From Chlorobaculum sp. (lineage in GTDB: Bacteria > Bacteroidota > Chlorobiia > Chlorobiales > Chlorobiaceae), in contig JAAXWU010000010.1 of NCBI GenBank assembly GCA_013334855.1, forward strand, positions 1-36,541: DNA of 36,541 bases, written 5' to 3'. The notes beneath the pieces were generated by a model, which was not told the DNA's origin, ran no database searches, and saw only the letters and a list, made by a program, of their open reading frames with translations. The stretch's first letter is position 1. Every line of letters begins with the position of its first letter. This document shows positions 7,942-16,100 of this stretch, in pieces. Made by a program: the position numbers and the translations under genes.

Positions 7942-8208
7942 ATGAATATTTACATTGGAAACCTTGACTACGAGGTAACTGAGTCTGATCTCCGCGAAGC
8001 TTTTGGCGAATTCGGAGATGTCAGTAAGGCAAGCGTCATCATGGACAAGTTCTCCGGACGCTCCAAGGGTTTTGGTTTTGTCGAAATGTCAAACAACGAA
8101 GAAGCGAAACAGGCCATTTCGTCTCTGAACGAGAGCCGGATTGGCTCCAGAAACGTGAAGGTCAATGAGGCAAAACCTCGCGAAGAGCGTTCTTCGTCAA
8201 GGTACTAA
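7942..8208 (+). CDS. Single-RRM RNA-binding protein
   Basis: 88 residues from the ATG at 7942, the point where RRM homology begins (MNIYIGNLDYEVTE). It carries RNP2 (IYIGNL) and RNP1 (KGFGFVEM) in order, i.e. a complete RRM, plus a short basic, Ser-rich tail (REERSSSRY). Proteins of this size in cyanobacteria and Chlorobi (Rbp type) bind single-stranded RNA and are often cold- or stress-regulated. The frame is open for 29 further codons upstream, but that part is hydrophobic and unlike the family. No good Shine-Dalgarno precedes the ATG, so translation may depend on leader structure. A strong terminator follows at 8261. Confidence 0.93.
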   Translation: MNIYIGNLDYEVTESDLREAFGEFGDVSKASVIMDKFSGRSKGFGFVEMSNNEEAKQAISSLNESRIGSRNVKVNEAKPREERSSSRY

Positions 8209-8260
8209 GCCATTGAGGTTTCGACGGATTCCCGTTGAAGCATCCTTATAGCCGATCTAT

Positions 8261-8305
8261 CGACGGTGATGATACAGTAATTTGTTCATCACCGTCGTTT
8301 TTTTT
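8261..8305 (+). terminator. Strong intrinsic terminator after RRM gene
   Basis: A perfect 12-bp stem, CGACGGTGATGA (8261-8272) with TCATCACCGTCG (8286-8297), followed by an eight-T run. It is oriented to end the RRM transcript and has no matching T run for the opposite strand. Confidence 0.92.
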
Positions 8306-8351
8306 CTACCTTCCCTGCTTAAAATTTCCACACCGATACATTGTCATAACT

Positions 8352-8714
8352 TTACTCCCCATCGCTTTCTTTTTTCGATGATTGCGATAGTTGCTGAGTG
8401 TCGGGCGTCGAAAGAGTCGGTACAGGTTTCTGAAGTTCCGCGACTTTGGCTTTGTGCTGGCTGACTTCATTTTCAAGCGCATCGATGCGTTTGCGCTGAC
8501 TCGATGATTTGAAGGTTTTCTTGAGCAGAGACGGAGCAAGCACAAGCAGTCCAATCAGCACGCCGATTGCAAGCGTCGCCAACAAAACGAGCGAGAGTGA
8601 GCCGGTGATTGTCCAGCTAAAAAAAGATATGGTGACAAGCATCGAATTCTGCAACGCAAACACCACAGCCAGAACCGCAATCACAAGTGCGATAATCAAA
8701 TAGAGTGTTGCCAT
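8352..8714 (-). CDS. LapA-domain (DUF1049) membrane protein
   Basis: 120 residues. Two hydrophobic helices (LYLIIALVIAVLAVVFALQNS and a Leu-rich segment, LSLVLLATLAIGVLIGLLVL) are joined by VTISFFSWTITGS, the FALQN...V..SF hallmark of the LapA/DUF1049 family. They are followed by a basic stretch (KKTFKSSSQRKR) and a predicted coiled coil (RIDALENEVSQHKAKVAELQK) with a low-complexity tail. LapA in gamma-proteobacteria works with LapB to control lipopolysaccharide synthesis through LpxC turnover. Whether this homologue does so is unknown, as no lapB-type TPR gene is adjacent. The product should sit in the inner membrane with its coiled coil in the cytoplasm. Confidence 0.85.
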   Translation of the reverse strand: MATLYLIIALVIAVLAVVFALQNSMLVTISFFSWTITGSLSLVLLATLAIGVLIGLLVLAPSLLKKTFKSSSQRKRIDALENEVSQHKAKVAELQKPVPTLSTPDTQQLSQSSKKESDGE

Positions 8715-8803
8715 GGTCTAGCAGGAATTTGGTTTTGATGTGTTTTCAGAGATAATATAATCAGTGATGCTTTGTGGTTATACAGGCAAAATAAATCTGC
8801 GCT

Positions 8804-9016
8804 TCATGCTTCCCAGCCTTCACGATCCGCTGCCTGTTCAAGAAAATCAAGCACCTCCATTTCATGAGCATCCGACTTGAGCAACTCCGACTGACGACGG
8901 CACTCCATCGCGAATCCGGGCCGCCACGTATCCGGTACCCAAATCTGCACCGGCCTCAATCCGCTCTGTCGAAGCTTGTCTTTGTGGCGCTTGAGCCTTT
9001 CAGTGACGATTTTCAT
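8804..9016 (-). CDS. MazE-like antitoxin (DUF3018), apparently without toxin
   Basis: 70 residues: a basic N-terminus (MKIVTERLKRHKDKLRQSGLRP), then VQIWVPDTWRPGFAMECRRQ and an acidic helix. The layout RxxGLRPVQIWVPDTR-like followed by C-terminal acidic residues is the DUF3018 family of MazE-type antitoxins. The C-terminal acidic part normally covers a MazF-like toxin encoded directly downstream with a few-base overlap. Here the stop overlaps an ATG (ATGA) as expected, but that frame reads MKRRFILPV and stops. No MazF follows before the LapA gene. The gene begins 16 bp downstream of the Fic gene and could be co-transcribed with it. Confidence 0.75.
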   Translation of the reverse strand: MKIVTERLKRHKDKLRQSGLRPVQIWVPDTWRPGFAMECRRQSELLKSDAHEMEVLDFLEQAADREGWEA

Positions 9017-9032
9017 GACCTGTTTTCATAAT

Positions 9033-10442
9033 TTATATCTCACTCGCAATTTGAGCTATAGTTAAGGTCAAGACGCTCTCCAAATAACTTCTTATATTTT
9101 TTTCTTTTGAATCAACATCCTTATCAATTGATATAACATGAGGTTTTATATCTAGCGGCAATACTGTATTGATTCGGTCTTCTGTATCTTTCACCTCAGA
9201 ATCAGCACTTAAATACTCCAAAAACGCCCCAATCGCGACTGTGTATTCGCCATACCCGTAATGATGTATCGTAACTCCTAATTGATATATTTTTTCTGTG
9301 GACAACTCGATCCTAAACGTTATCCATGCCTTAGGCATACCTCTGTTAAAATAGTAATTATGCTTGTTTGCGTATTTAATAATCTGCCCAAAATAAAAGT
9401 GTGATTTTGATGTATCATCAGGCCCACAAGGATGAACAAATATCTTCACATCACCATTCAATCTTTCTTTTAACGAAGCTGACGCTTCATTTAAATAAGA
9501 CTCACAATATTTAAATACTTTGTTTCTATTCTCATTCAATATGGCGACTTTTTCTGCTGACCTCCTTTCATGCCAAGAAGTAATTTTGCTAGAAAAGATA
9601 TTTGTCACCTCATCGAGTGAAGTGCTTGAAACATCTTTAATATTCAAGGCTTTTTCTATATTCCTTTTTTGAATCTCAATAAAATAATCTACCAATCCTT
9701 GTGGCTCTCCATTATCAGCACGCTCTAATGCATTTATATATTTTTCTTTTGCTTCTTCTCGTAGTACCGTGAATGGGAAAAATCCTTCTTTGATTAAAAT
9801 CAAGCTGGACAAAAGCCTGGCAACCCTGCCATTACCATCTTGAAAAGGATGGATTGTCGTAAACGCATGATGAAACCATGTAGCGTTAATAATTGGGTGT
9901 ATCTTATTCTGTACAGATTCATTATAGATATGAATCAAATTATCCATCTCGGAATCAACTTGCTCGGGAGGGCAATACATAATCACTGTTCCGTCATCTC
10001 TTGTAGGGTTATTTTCCCTTGTTTTGAATCTTCCACGAATCAAGCTGATTTTTGTTTTATTCCCGAATTGGTCACGACCTTCTGCGCATTCTTGATGTTG
10101 GGTAACAAGAGAATGTAGTTCTTTTATAAAACTTACTGTGAGTGACCTGTTTTGCTTTACAACATTAAAGACAAAATCAACCGCATCCAAATGATCTTTT
10201 AAATGACTTATTAACTTCGGAATCGGAATATCTGTATCTCCATGACTTATGTACGATTGTACGAAACCTTCATTAATAAAAGTTTCAGTAATCCCCTTTT
10301 TCAAATCGTACATTCGCTCGACTATTCCCGTCTCAATAGCGTGCTCTCTTTTTAATTTCGCGATAAACGCTTCATAGTCAGCAGAATTATCTTGAAGAAT
10401 CTTGCTTCGTTCAAACCATGAAGATGATATATCATCAATCAA
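9033..10442 (-). CDS. Fic-family protein (AMPylase-type), start disrupted by poly-A run
   Basis: At least 469 residues, with the complete Fic catalytic motif HPFQDGNGR (His198 in the form starting at 10442), which positions nucleotide and Mg for transfer of AMP or a related group to target hydroxyls. An upstream helix, HAIETGIVERMYDL, is a candidate for the self-inhibitory segment. The nearest listed start is a TTG with no Shine-Dalgarno. The frame stays open to 10517 and the extra 18 codons (YLWRHIEFSDSWEKCDTS) look like genuine family sequence. The upstream ATG at 10513 would fit, but a ten-A run (10497-10506) puts it out of frame by one base. The gene is markedly AT-richer than the core genes around it, which suggests transfer. 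The target is unknown. Confidence 0.85.
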   Translation of the reverse strand: MIDDISSSWFERSKILQDNSADYEAFIAKLKREHAIETGIVERMYDLKKGITETFINEGFVQSYISHGDTDIPIPKLISHLKDHLDAVDFVFNVVKQNRSLTVSFIKELHSLVTQHQECAEGRDQFGNKTKISLIRGRFKTRENNPTRDDGTVIMYCPPEQVDSEMDNLIHIYNESVQNKIHPIINATWFHHAFTTIHPFQDGNGRVARLLSSLILIKEGFFPFTVLREEAKEKYINALERADNGEPQGLVDYFIEIQKRNIEKALNIKDVSSTSLDEVTNIFSSKITSWHERRSAEKVAILNENRNKVFKYCESYLNEASASLKERLNGDVKIFVHPCGPDDTSKSHFYFGQIIKYANKHNYYFNRGMPKAWITFRIELSTEKIYQLGVTIHHYGYGEYTVAIGAFLEYLSADSEVKDTEDRINTVLPLDIKPHVISIDKDVDSKEKNIRSYLESVLTLTIAQIASEI

Positions 10443-10496
10443 GGAGGTATCACATTTTTCCCATGAATCAGAAAACTCTATATGCCTCCACAGATA

Positions 10497-10506
10497 TTTT
10501 TTTTTT
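10497..10506 (-). repeat. Ten-A homopolymer between likely Fic ATG and body
   Basis: On the coding strand ATG-AAA-G is followed by ten A and then TATCTGTGG. With 11 (or 8) A the ATG joins the Fic frame; with 10 it reads M-K-E-K-K-K-I-S-V-E-A-Y-R-V-F and stops. The position is that of a contingency tract or a recent frameshift. Confidence 0.75.
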
Positions 10507-10609
10507 CTTTCATTGCCCTATTTTTTACGCTTTTAAATTATTTATAAATCAATATAATTACGTCCAACAACTTGTCTGAATTCTACTATTGCTACTTACT
10601 CTTCATTTT

Positions 10610-10945
10610 CTAAAAAAACCAAAAAAAACTCACAATTGTTCCGAATGAGAACCCCCTCCCCTGCAACCATTTCTTAAACGACGCCAGACTCTCGCCAGAA
10701 CGCTTCCCCGCAAGTAGCCCTTCCACGCTGATGTCTTCATCCAGATCGGGCCAGTGGATTCCGTGGCCTTTGCCAATCAGCCTCCAGTTTGCCCGCTCTT
10801 CAGATCGGCCATGTTCCAGACGCGGGAACCAGCCCAAAGGGACAGTGATTGTGCGGCCATCGCTCAAATCGACGGTAAGAGCATCATCAGTAACGTGAAC
10901 GTCCTGAGCGTAGGGATATTCGATTTCAACAGCCAAAGTATTCAT
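10610..10945 (-). CDS. DUF2442-domain protein
   Basis: 111 residues from the ATG at 10945, preceded by GGAGG about 8 nt upstream. The core VHVTDDALTVDLSDGRTITVPLGWFPRL followed by WRLIGKGHGIHWPDLDEDISVEGLLAG is the DUF2442 signature. DUF2442 genes are commonly found directly after a DUF4160 gene in toxin-antitoxin-like pairs, and remains of such a DUF4160 gene do overlap its start here. The C-terminus (GFSFGTIVSFFWFF) is hydrophobic and unlike the rest, so the final residues may be a readthrough into AT-rich spacer after loss of the original stop. Function of the family is unsettled; I infer only an accessory role. Confidence 0.8.
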   Translation of the reverse strand: MNTLAVEIEYPYAQDVHVTDDALTVDLSDGRTITVPLGWFPRLEHGRSEERANWRLIGKGHGIHWPDLDEDISVEGLLAGKRSGESLASFKKWLQGRGFSFGTIVSFFWFF

Positions 10946-11099
10946 TCCATGCCTCCATGAAGGATTCCTGTTGCTTTTCAATTATACCGCGAATCTCTTT
11001 CAATTCAAAGCGGCTGAAGCCAACGCTGTTCTGGTAACGGATCGGATCGAGCCAGAACTTTGCAAGCTTGTCGTCTCGCTCCACATGGATGTTATTTGT
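10926..11099 (-). pseudogene. DUF4160 gene fragment (C-terminal part only)
   Basis: The minus frame from 11090 to the TGA at 10926 reads IHVERDDKLAKFWLDPIRYQ, continues NSVGFSRFELKEIRGIIEKQ and ends with EAWNEYFGC. This is the second half of a DUF4160 protein, whose complete form starts about 30 residues earlier and reaches HIHVER through a PPH-type motif. Here the frame hits a stop (11100-11102) inside the end of recD and has no start codon. The N-terminal third is therefore missing, replaced by the recD 3' end. It overlaps the DUF2442 start by 20 bp, the usual arrangement for the intact pair. Confidence 0.7.
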
Positions 11100-12825
11100 T
11101 TACCAACTTTTCCCTCAAACCGCTTCTCCGCTCCGTTCGTCGCTTCACCGCAGCGCTGAAAATGGCATCGTCGCTCCACAACGTCACCGATTGCCTCGCT
11201 CTCGTGATCCCCGTATAAATCAGCTCCCTCGTCAGCAAAATAGTATCCTCCGGCGGCAAAACCATCAGCACCCTGTCGAACTCCGAACCCTGGCTTTTGT
11301 GCACCGTCATCGCGAACGCGGTTTCGTGCCTGGGCAGAAACTCCGGGGGGATGGCTCGGACGGTTCCGTCGGGGGCGGCGAAGAAGGCTCTCAGGTGGCC
11401 GGATTCCGGGTCGGGGAGTATGATGCCGGTGTCGCCGTTGAAGAGTTTGTGGATGTAGTCGTTTTCGGTGACGAGCACGGGGCGGCCTCGGTAGAACTGT
11501 GTGTCGAGGCGGATGAGCGCGGCTTCGTGGAGCAACGATTCGGCGGCGTGGTTCATGCCGGTGGCTCCCCACGGGCCTTCGCGCAGGGCGGTGAGGATGC
11601 GGAAGCGGTCGAAGCGGCGCAGCGCTTCGGCGGGCGTTCCGGCTTCGAGGTACGCGCGGAAGCCGTCGAGCACCGGAGCCTTGAGGCGCTTTTTCAGCGT
11701 TTCTCGCGTCGGGGTCGCTTCGAGCGCGATGGCGCTGCTGCCGGAGTCGGCGAGCAATCGGAGTGCTTCGCGGTCGCATCCAGCGTTCACGGCGCGGCTG
11801 AGGGCGGCGATGCCGGAGCCGTCGCCGAAGCGGTAGTTGCGGTCGAGCACGGTGACGCATCCGGCGATGGACGAGCCGGGCGATTCGGCGGCGCGGCAGA
11901 TGTCGCCGAGCACGGCTCCGGCTTCGACCGAGGCGAGCTGGTCGCGGTCGCCGATGAGGATGAGCCGGGCTTGCGGCGGGAGAGCCGTGACGAGGGCGGT
12001 CATGAGCGGCAGATCGACCATCGAGGCCTCGTCAACGATCACCGCGTCGCAGGGCAGCGGGGTGCGCTCATTGTGGCGGAAGCTGGTCGAGCCGGGCAGT
12101 GTGCCGAGCAGGCGGTGAATCGTCGTGACCTGGCCGGGCACGGCGCGTTTGACCTCGTCCGGGCACGGCAGCGTTTCCCGGAGCAAGGCGATGGACGCGG
12201 CGAGGCGGGCGGCGGCTTTGCCGGTGGGCGCGGCCAGGGCAATGCGCATCCGTTCACCACCGGTCTGTTCGAGCATGAGGCCGAGGATGCGCACGACGGT
12301 GGTGGTTTTGCCGGTGCCGGGACCGCCGGAGATGACCGAAAAGCGCCGCCGGAGCGCCGTCAGCGCGGCCTGTCGCTGGCGATCCTGTGCGTTTACGGGC
12401 GGAGCGAAGTAGCGGTCGAGCTGCCCGGCAAGCGCGGCTTCGTCGAGGCCACCGCCCTCCGATGCGGCGCGGGCGCGAATGGCGTCGGCCAGCAGCGCCT
12501 CGTAGCGGAAGTAGCGGTAGAGGTAGAGCCGTCCGGCGGCGTCGAGAATCAGCGGGCGGTGCTCCCCCGGCCTGCCGAGCGTTGGCAGCGAGCGGAGCGC
12601 CGCGAAGAGGCAGGCAGCGTCAGGCAGGCGCAACGATTCGTCGTTTCCGGCAGTCCGAACGAGCTGCCCGGCGATCTCCTCCAGATCGAGGCAGACGTGC
12701 CCCTGCCCCACCGCCTGGCTGAGCAGCGAAACGACCGTGCGCACCACGCCCGATTCATCCTTCGCGCCACGGCAAAGGAAAGCCGCCGCCTGCCGGTCAA
12801 TCGGCCGTTCGATGAAGTCGATCAT
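11092..12825 (-). CDS. recD: Exodeoxyribonuclease V alpha subunit RecD
   Basis: 577 residues, close to RecD of RecBCD and shorter than RecD2. An N-terminal domain of about 150 residues precedes a superfamily 1B helicase core. Visible motifs are Walker A GGPGTGKTTT (about 167-176), Walker B VDEASMVDLP, IGDRDQLASVEAGAVLGD, and, near the end, FAMTVHKSQGSEFDRVL and YTGITRARQSVTLW. RecD is the 5'-3' motor of the RecBCD complex that processes double-strand ends for recombination repair and degrades foreign linear DNA. It is the third gene of recC-recB-recD on this strand but lies about 330 bp from recB behind repeat DNA, so it may need its own promoter. Its final codons abut the truncated DUF4160 gene. 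Confidence 0.95.
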   Translation of the reverse strand: MIDFIERPIDRQAAAFLCRGAKDESGVVRTVVSLLSQAVGQGHVCLDLEEIAGQLVRTAGNDESLRLPDAACLFAALRSLPTLGRPGEHRPLILDAAGRLYLYRYFRYEALLADAIRARAASEGGGLDEAALAGQLDRYFAPPVNAQDRQRQAALTALRRRFSVISGGPGTGKTTTVVRILGLMLEQTGGERMRIALAAPTGKAAARLAASIALLRETLPCPDEVKRAVPGQVTTIHRLLGTLPGSTSFRHNERTPLPCDAVIVDEASMVDLPLMTALVTALPPQARLILIGDRDQLASVEAGAVLGDICRAAESPGSSIAGCVTVLDRNYRFGDGSGIAALSRAVNAGCDREALRLLADSGSSAIALEATPTRETLKKRLKAPVLDGFRAYLEAGTPAEALRRFDRFRILTALREGPWGATGMNHAAESLLHEAALIRLDTQFYRGRPVLVTENDYIHKLFNGDTGIILPDPESGHLRAFFAAPDGTVRAIPPEFLPRHETAFAMTVHKSQGSEFDRVLMVLPPEDTILLTRELIYTGITRARQSVTLWSDDAIFSAAVKRRTERRSGLREKLVNK

Positions 12826-13158
12826 GGGTTTCTCGAAAAATTTGTTCCGCGATCCGATTGCTGCCCAAACGATCCGCTGATGGCGGGTTGTCCCGAAAGC
12901 ATAATATTCTCCTTGAATAACGACGAATCGTCATCGCGAGTCCCGACCTGTCGGGACGTGGCGATCCATCTTTGCTGACTCCGCCGATTCTGTATCGATT
13001 GCCACGTCGGTGCGCTCTTTTCCATGAAAATCAATGGGTCCCTAAGAGGACGGCCACAAGAGCCGTCCCTACAAGAGAATGGAAGGTTTGTACCAGGATA
13101 ATCATGTTCGTGGCTTGTAATGACTGCACTTGCGCAAGACTTCTGGTTGAATTCCCAC
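12826..13158. repeat. recB-recD spacer with palindromic repeat elements
   Basis: A 333-bp spacer with no convincing gene. 12929-12966 reads CGTCATCGCGAGTCCC followed by a TCCCGACC/TCGGGA hairpin and ACGTGGCGATCC. A partner in opposite sense follows at 12997-13017 (GATTGCCACGTCGGTGCGCTC). This matches the widespread genomic repeat built on GTCATTGCGAG...GTGGCAATC. At 13048-13068, GGACGGC and GCCGTCC flank CACAAGA in a second hairpin type. Copies elsewhere in the genome are expected but cannot be checked here. Confidence 0.65.
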
Positions 13159-16100
13159 TCATCGTTCCCCCTCCTCTGTTCCGGTTTCGACAAGCAACTC
13201 GCCCAATTCGCGGATCAGCGCTTCCGGCGGGAGGTCGCGGTAGAGGCCGAACTCTTCGCCGCGTTCGGCGCTGACGCCGCGCAGAAAGACGTAGATCGCG
13301 CCGCCGAAGTGCGTGTCGTAGCGGTAGCCCGGTACGCGCAGCGCGAGGTAACGGTCGAGCGCCACGGTGTAGAGCAGGTATTGCAGCCGGTAGAGGTTCT
13401 CCTGCATCGCCCGGTCGAGCCGCTCGCGGCGGTACTCTTCGACCGAATTGCCGAGGTGGTTCGATTTCCAGTCGAGCAGCCAGAATCGCCCCTGCGCCTC
13501 GAATACCATGTCCATGAAACCCATCAGCATTCCCTTGACCGGCGCGAAGTCGAGCGCCTGCAATGCGGCGGCAGGATCTGTGCCGGACGGGATAACGCCA
13601 TGTTTCACAAGCACTTCAGCAAGCCGGGGCGAAGTAATGTGCCTGAGCGGGAAGAAAAACTCCAGCTCGGTGAACCACGTACGCGGCTTCAGGCCGCCGA
13701 GGGTGAACGGGCCGTCCGGCGATGAAAGCGGCGTCGAGAGCACCTGTCGAACCATGCTGGCAAGAGCGGGTTGCCACTCCTCGTCGAAACCGTACTTGCC
13801 GAGCGCCGTCGCGCAAGCCTCATCGATGGCACTGCCGGTCGCCGAGGCGAAGTCGAGCGTCTCGAAGATCGAGTGCATGAGAATACCCGCTCCGGCCCCT
13901 TTCGGGAAGGCGAAGATGCTTCGATCCCCGTCGGGCAGCGCGACCGGCGCAGCGGCGGGTTCCGGCAGGTTTTCGTCGCGATCTGGCAGCTCGAAGGTCA
14001 TGTGCTTGAGACGGCTGAGAGTGGTGAAACTCGCGACGCGCCAGTCGGTGTCGAGAGTCGCCTTGAACTCCCGGAGCACGAGCGGCGAGCGTTCGGTCGC
14101 GACGGGACGGACAACGGGCGTGCGGAGATCGTCACCAAGAGATAGGCGCTTGAGCTGAATCGCACCATCCGAAACTTCAGACAGCGCCTGAAGCTTGAGC
14201 GCCATCGCGGCGGCGGCGAGTCCCGAAAGCTCGCGCTGCGCCTCGCCGACCGGATGGGAACTCTGCCGGGCCTCATCCGAGGCGTAGAGCAGGTACGAGG
14301 CGGGCGTGAGTTGCGGCGTGCGACCGGAGCTGCGGCCATCGACGACGCGGGCGGTGAAGAAGATGCAGCGCCGTTCGGCCCTCGTCAGAGCGACATAGAA
14401 GAGGCGCAGGTTTTCGGCGAGCGTCTCGCGAGCGGCGGCAGTTCGATGCGCGTTGATCGTCCGCGACCCGAAATCCCTGACCATGCGGCCCCGCTCGTCG
14501 TGACAGAGCACCGCCTCGCCGTTGCCGTTGCCGCCGCCTAACTGGAAGGGGCAGAAGACCACCGGGTACTGCAACCCCTTGCTGACGTGCGCGGTGACGA
14601 TTTTGACCGCCGGTTCGTCGCTTTCGAGGCGAATCTGGTACTCCTCGCCAGGTTCCTGCGCCACGACCCGCTCGCTGAACCACGCCACAAGGCTCTCCAT
14701 GCCAAGCCCACGCGCATGCGCCTCGCGGTGCAGCAGCTCGAAGCAGTGCAGCAGGTTGGTCAGCGCCCGCTCGCCGGATGATCCTGCCAGAGCCAGCAGC
14801 CGCTCGCGCACGGCCTCGCGGCGCATCAGCTCGCGGGCCATCACCATGAAGCCGCGCTCCTGCCAGAGCCGGTGATACTCCCGGAACTCTTGCAACCGTG
14901 CGGCCCAGCCGTTTTCGTCGGCGTTCAGTCGTGCAATGTCGCTGCCGTTCAGCCCGAAGAGCGGCGTCACCAGCGCGGCGCGGACGAGCGGCTCGCGCCC
15001 CGGATCGGCGAGCGCCGTGACGAGGATGCGCACCTCCTCGGCTTCGATGGAGGCAAACACGCTCTCGTCGCTGCGCATCACCGAGACGATACCCGACTTG
15101 CGAAGCGCCGCATGCATCATGCGGGCCTGCCGGTGAGTTCTCACGATGATGGCGATGCCGCCCGCCGCAGTGCCGCCGCTGATCGTTTCGGCCACCATCG
15201 AGGCGCACGCCTCCGCCGCGAAACTCGCAGCGTCGCCGCTCTTCAGGCTGCCGTCGCCGTCGCTCGCTTCGAGCAGGCAGATTTCGAGCGGCGGTTCGAT
15301 GGATGCCGTTCCATCAGTATCAGAGCGGCCCGCCACGAGCGGTGGCGAGGGGATGTCGTCGATGATGAAGGGCTGGCGAGCCTCTTCGAAAAGGCGATTG
15401 AAGCCGTCGAGCAGCTTAGGCGTCGAGCGCCAGTTCGCGTTGAGCGTAAAGCGCCGCTCCTGGCCAACGTCACTCGCCGCTTGCAGATAGGCGAAAATAT
15501 CCGCTCCACGGAAGCTGTAGATCGCCTGTTTGGGATCGCCGATGAGAAAGAGCGGCGCGTCCGACCCGGCGTAGATGCGCCGGAAGATGTCGTACTGCAC
15601 CGGATCGGTGTCCTGAAACTCGTCGATCAGCGCCGCCTTGTAGCGATTGCGGAGCGCTTCGGCAAGCGCGGCGGCTTCAGAGCCGTCCGCGAGCGAGTGG
15701 TAGAGATCGGCAAGCAGATCGTCGAAAAAGCGGATGTTCCCCTCTTTCTTGCGCTCCGGCAAGCGGTTGCGGTAAAACGTAACAAGCTCGGATTTGAGCG
15801 CAAGCAAGCGCTCATCCGCAAACGATTGCAAGCGTTCGCAAGCGTCGAAAAACGGATGCGAGGGCGGAGTGCCGGAGTTTTTCGTGCCGACTGCGATACC
15901 GGATGTTGACATCTTCTCGAAGCCATCGAAAAGACCGAAGGGATTACCGCCCGCCACGAACGCTTCCATCGATTCGAGCAGCGACCCGACTTTATCATCA
16001 CGATACCATTTCTCAGACCGGCTCAGCGCCTTGCTCGTCCGTAAAAGCTCTGAAAGCGCCTCGCGCTCCTCATGCCAGATGCGACAAATCTCGTCAAACG

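Noticed and set aside
11068-12978. Long open frame on the plus strand opposite recD (and similar ones opposite recB, recC, the sulfatase gene, pepD and the copper receptor)
   Set aside because: These are mirror frames produced by high-GC codon use of real genes on the other strand. Their translations are low-complexity (Arg, Ala, Gly, His) and show no motifs.
12822-13193. 123-residue minus frame in the recB-recD spacer
   Set aside because: It runs through two palindromic repeat elements and into the recB end, has no family features, and its composition follows the repeats.
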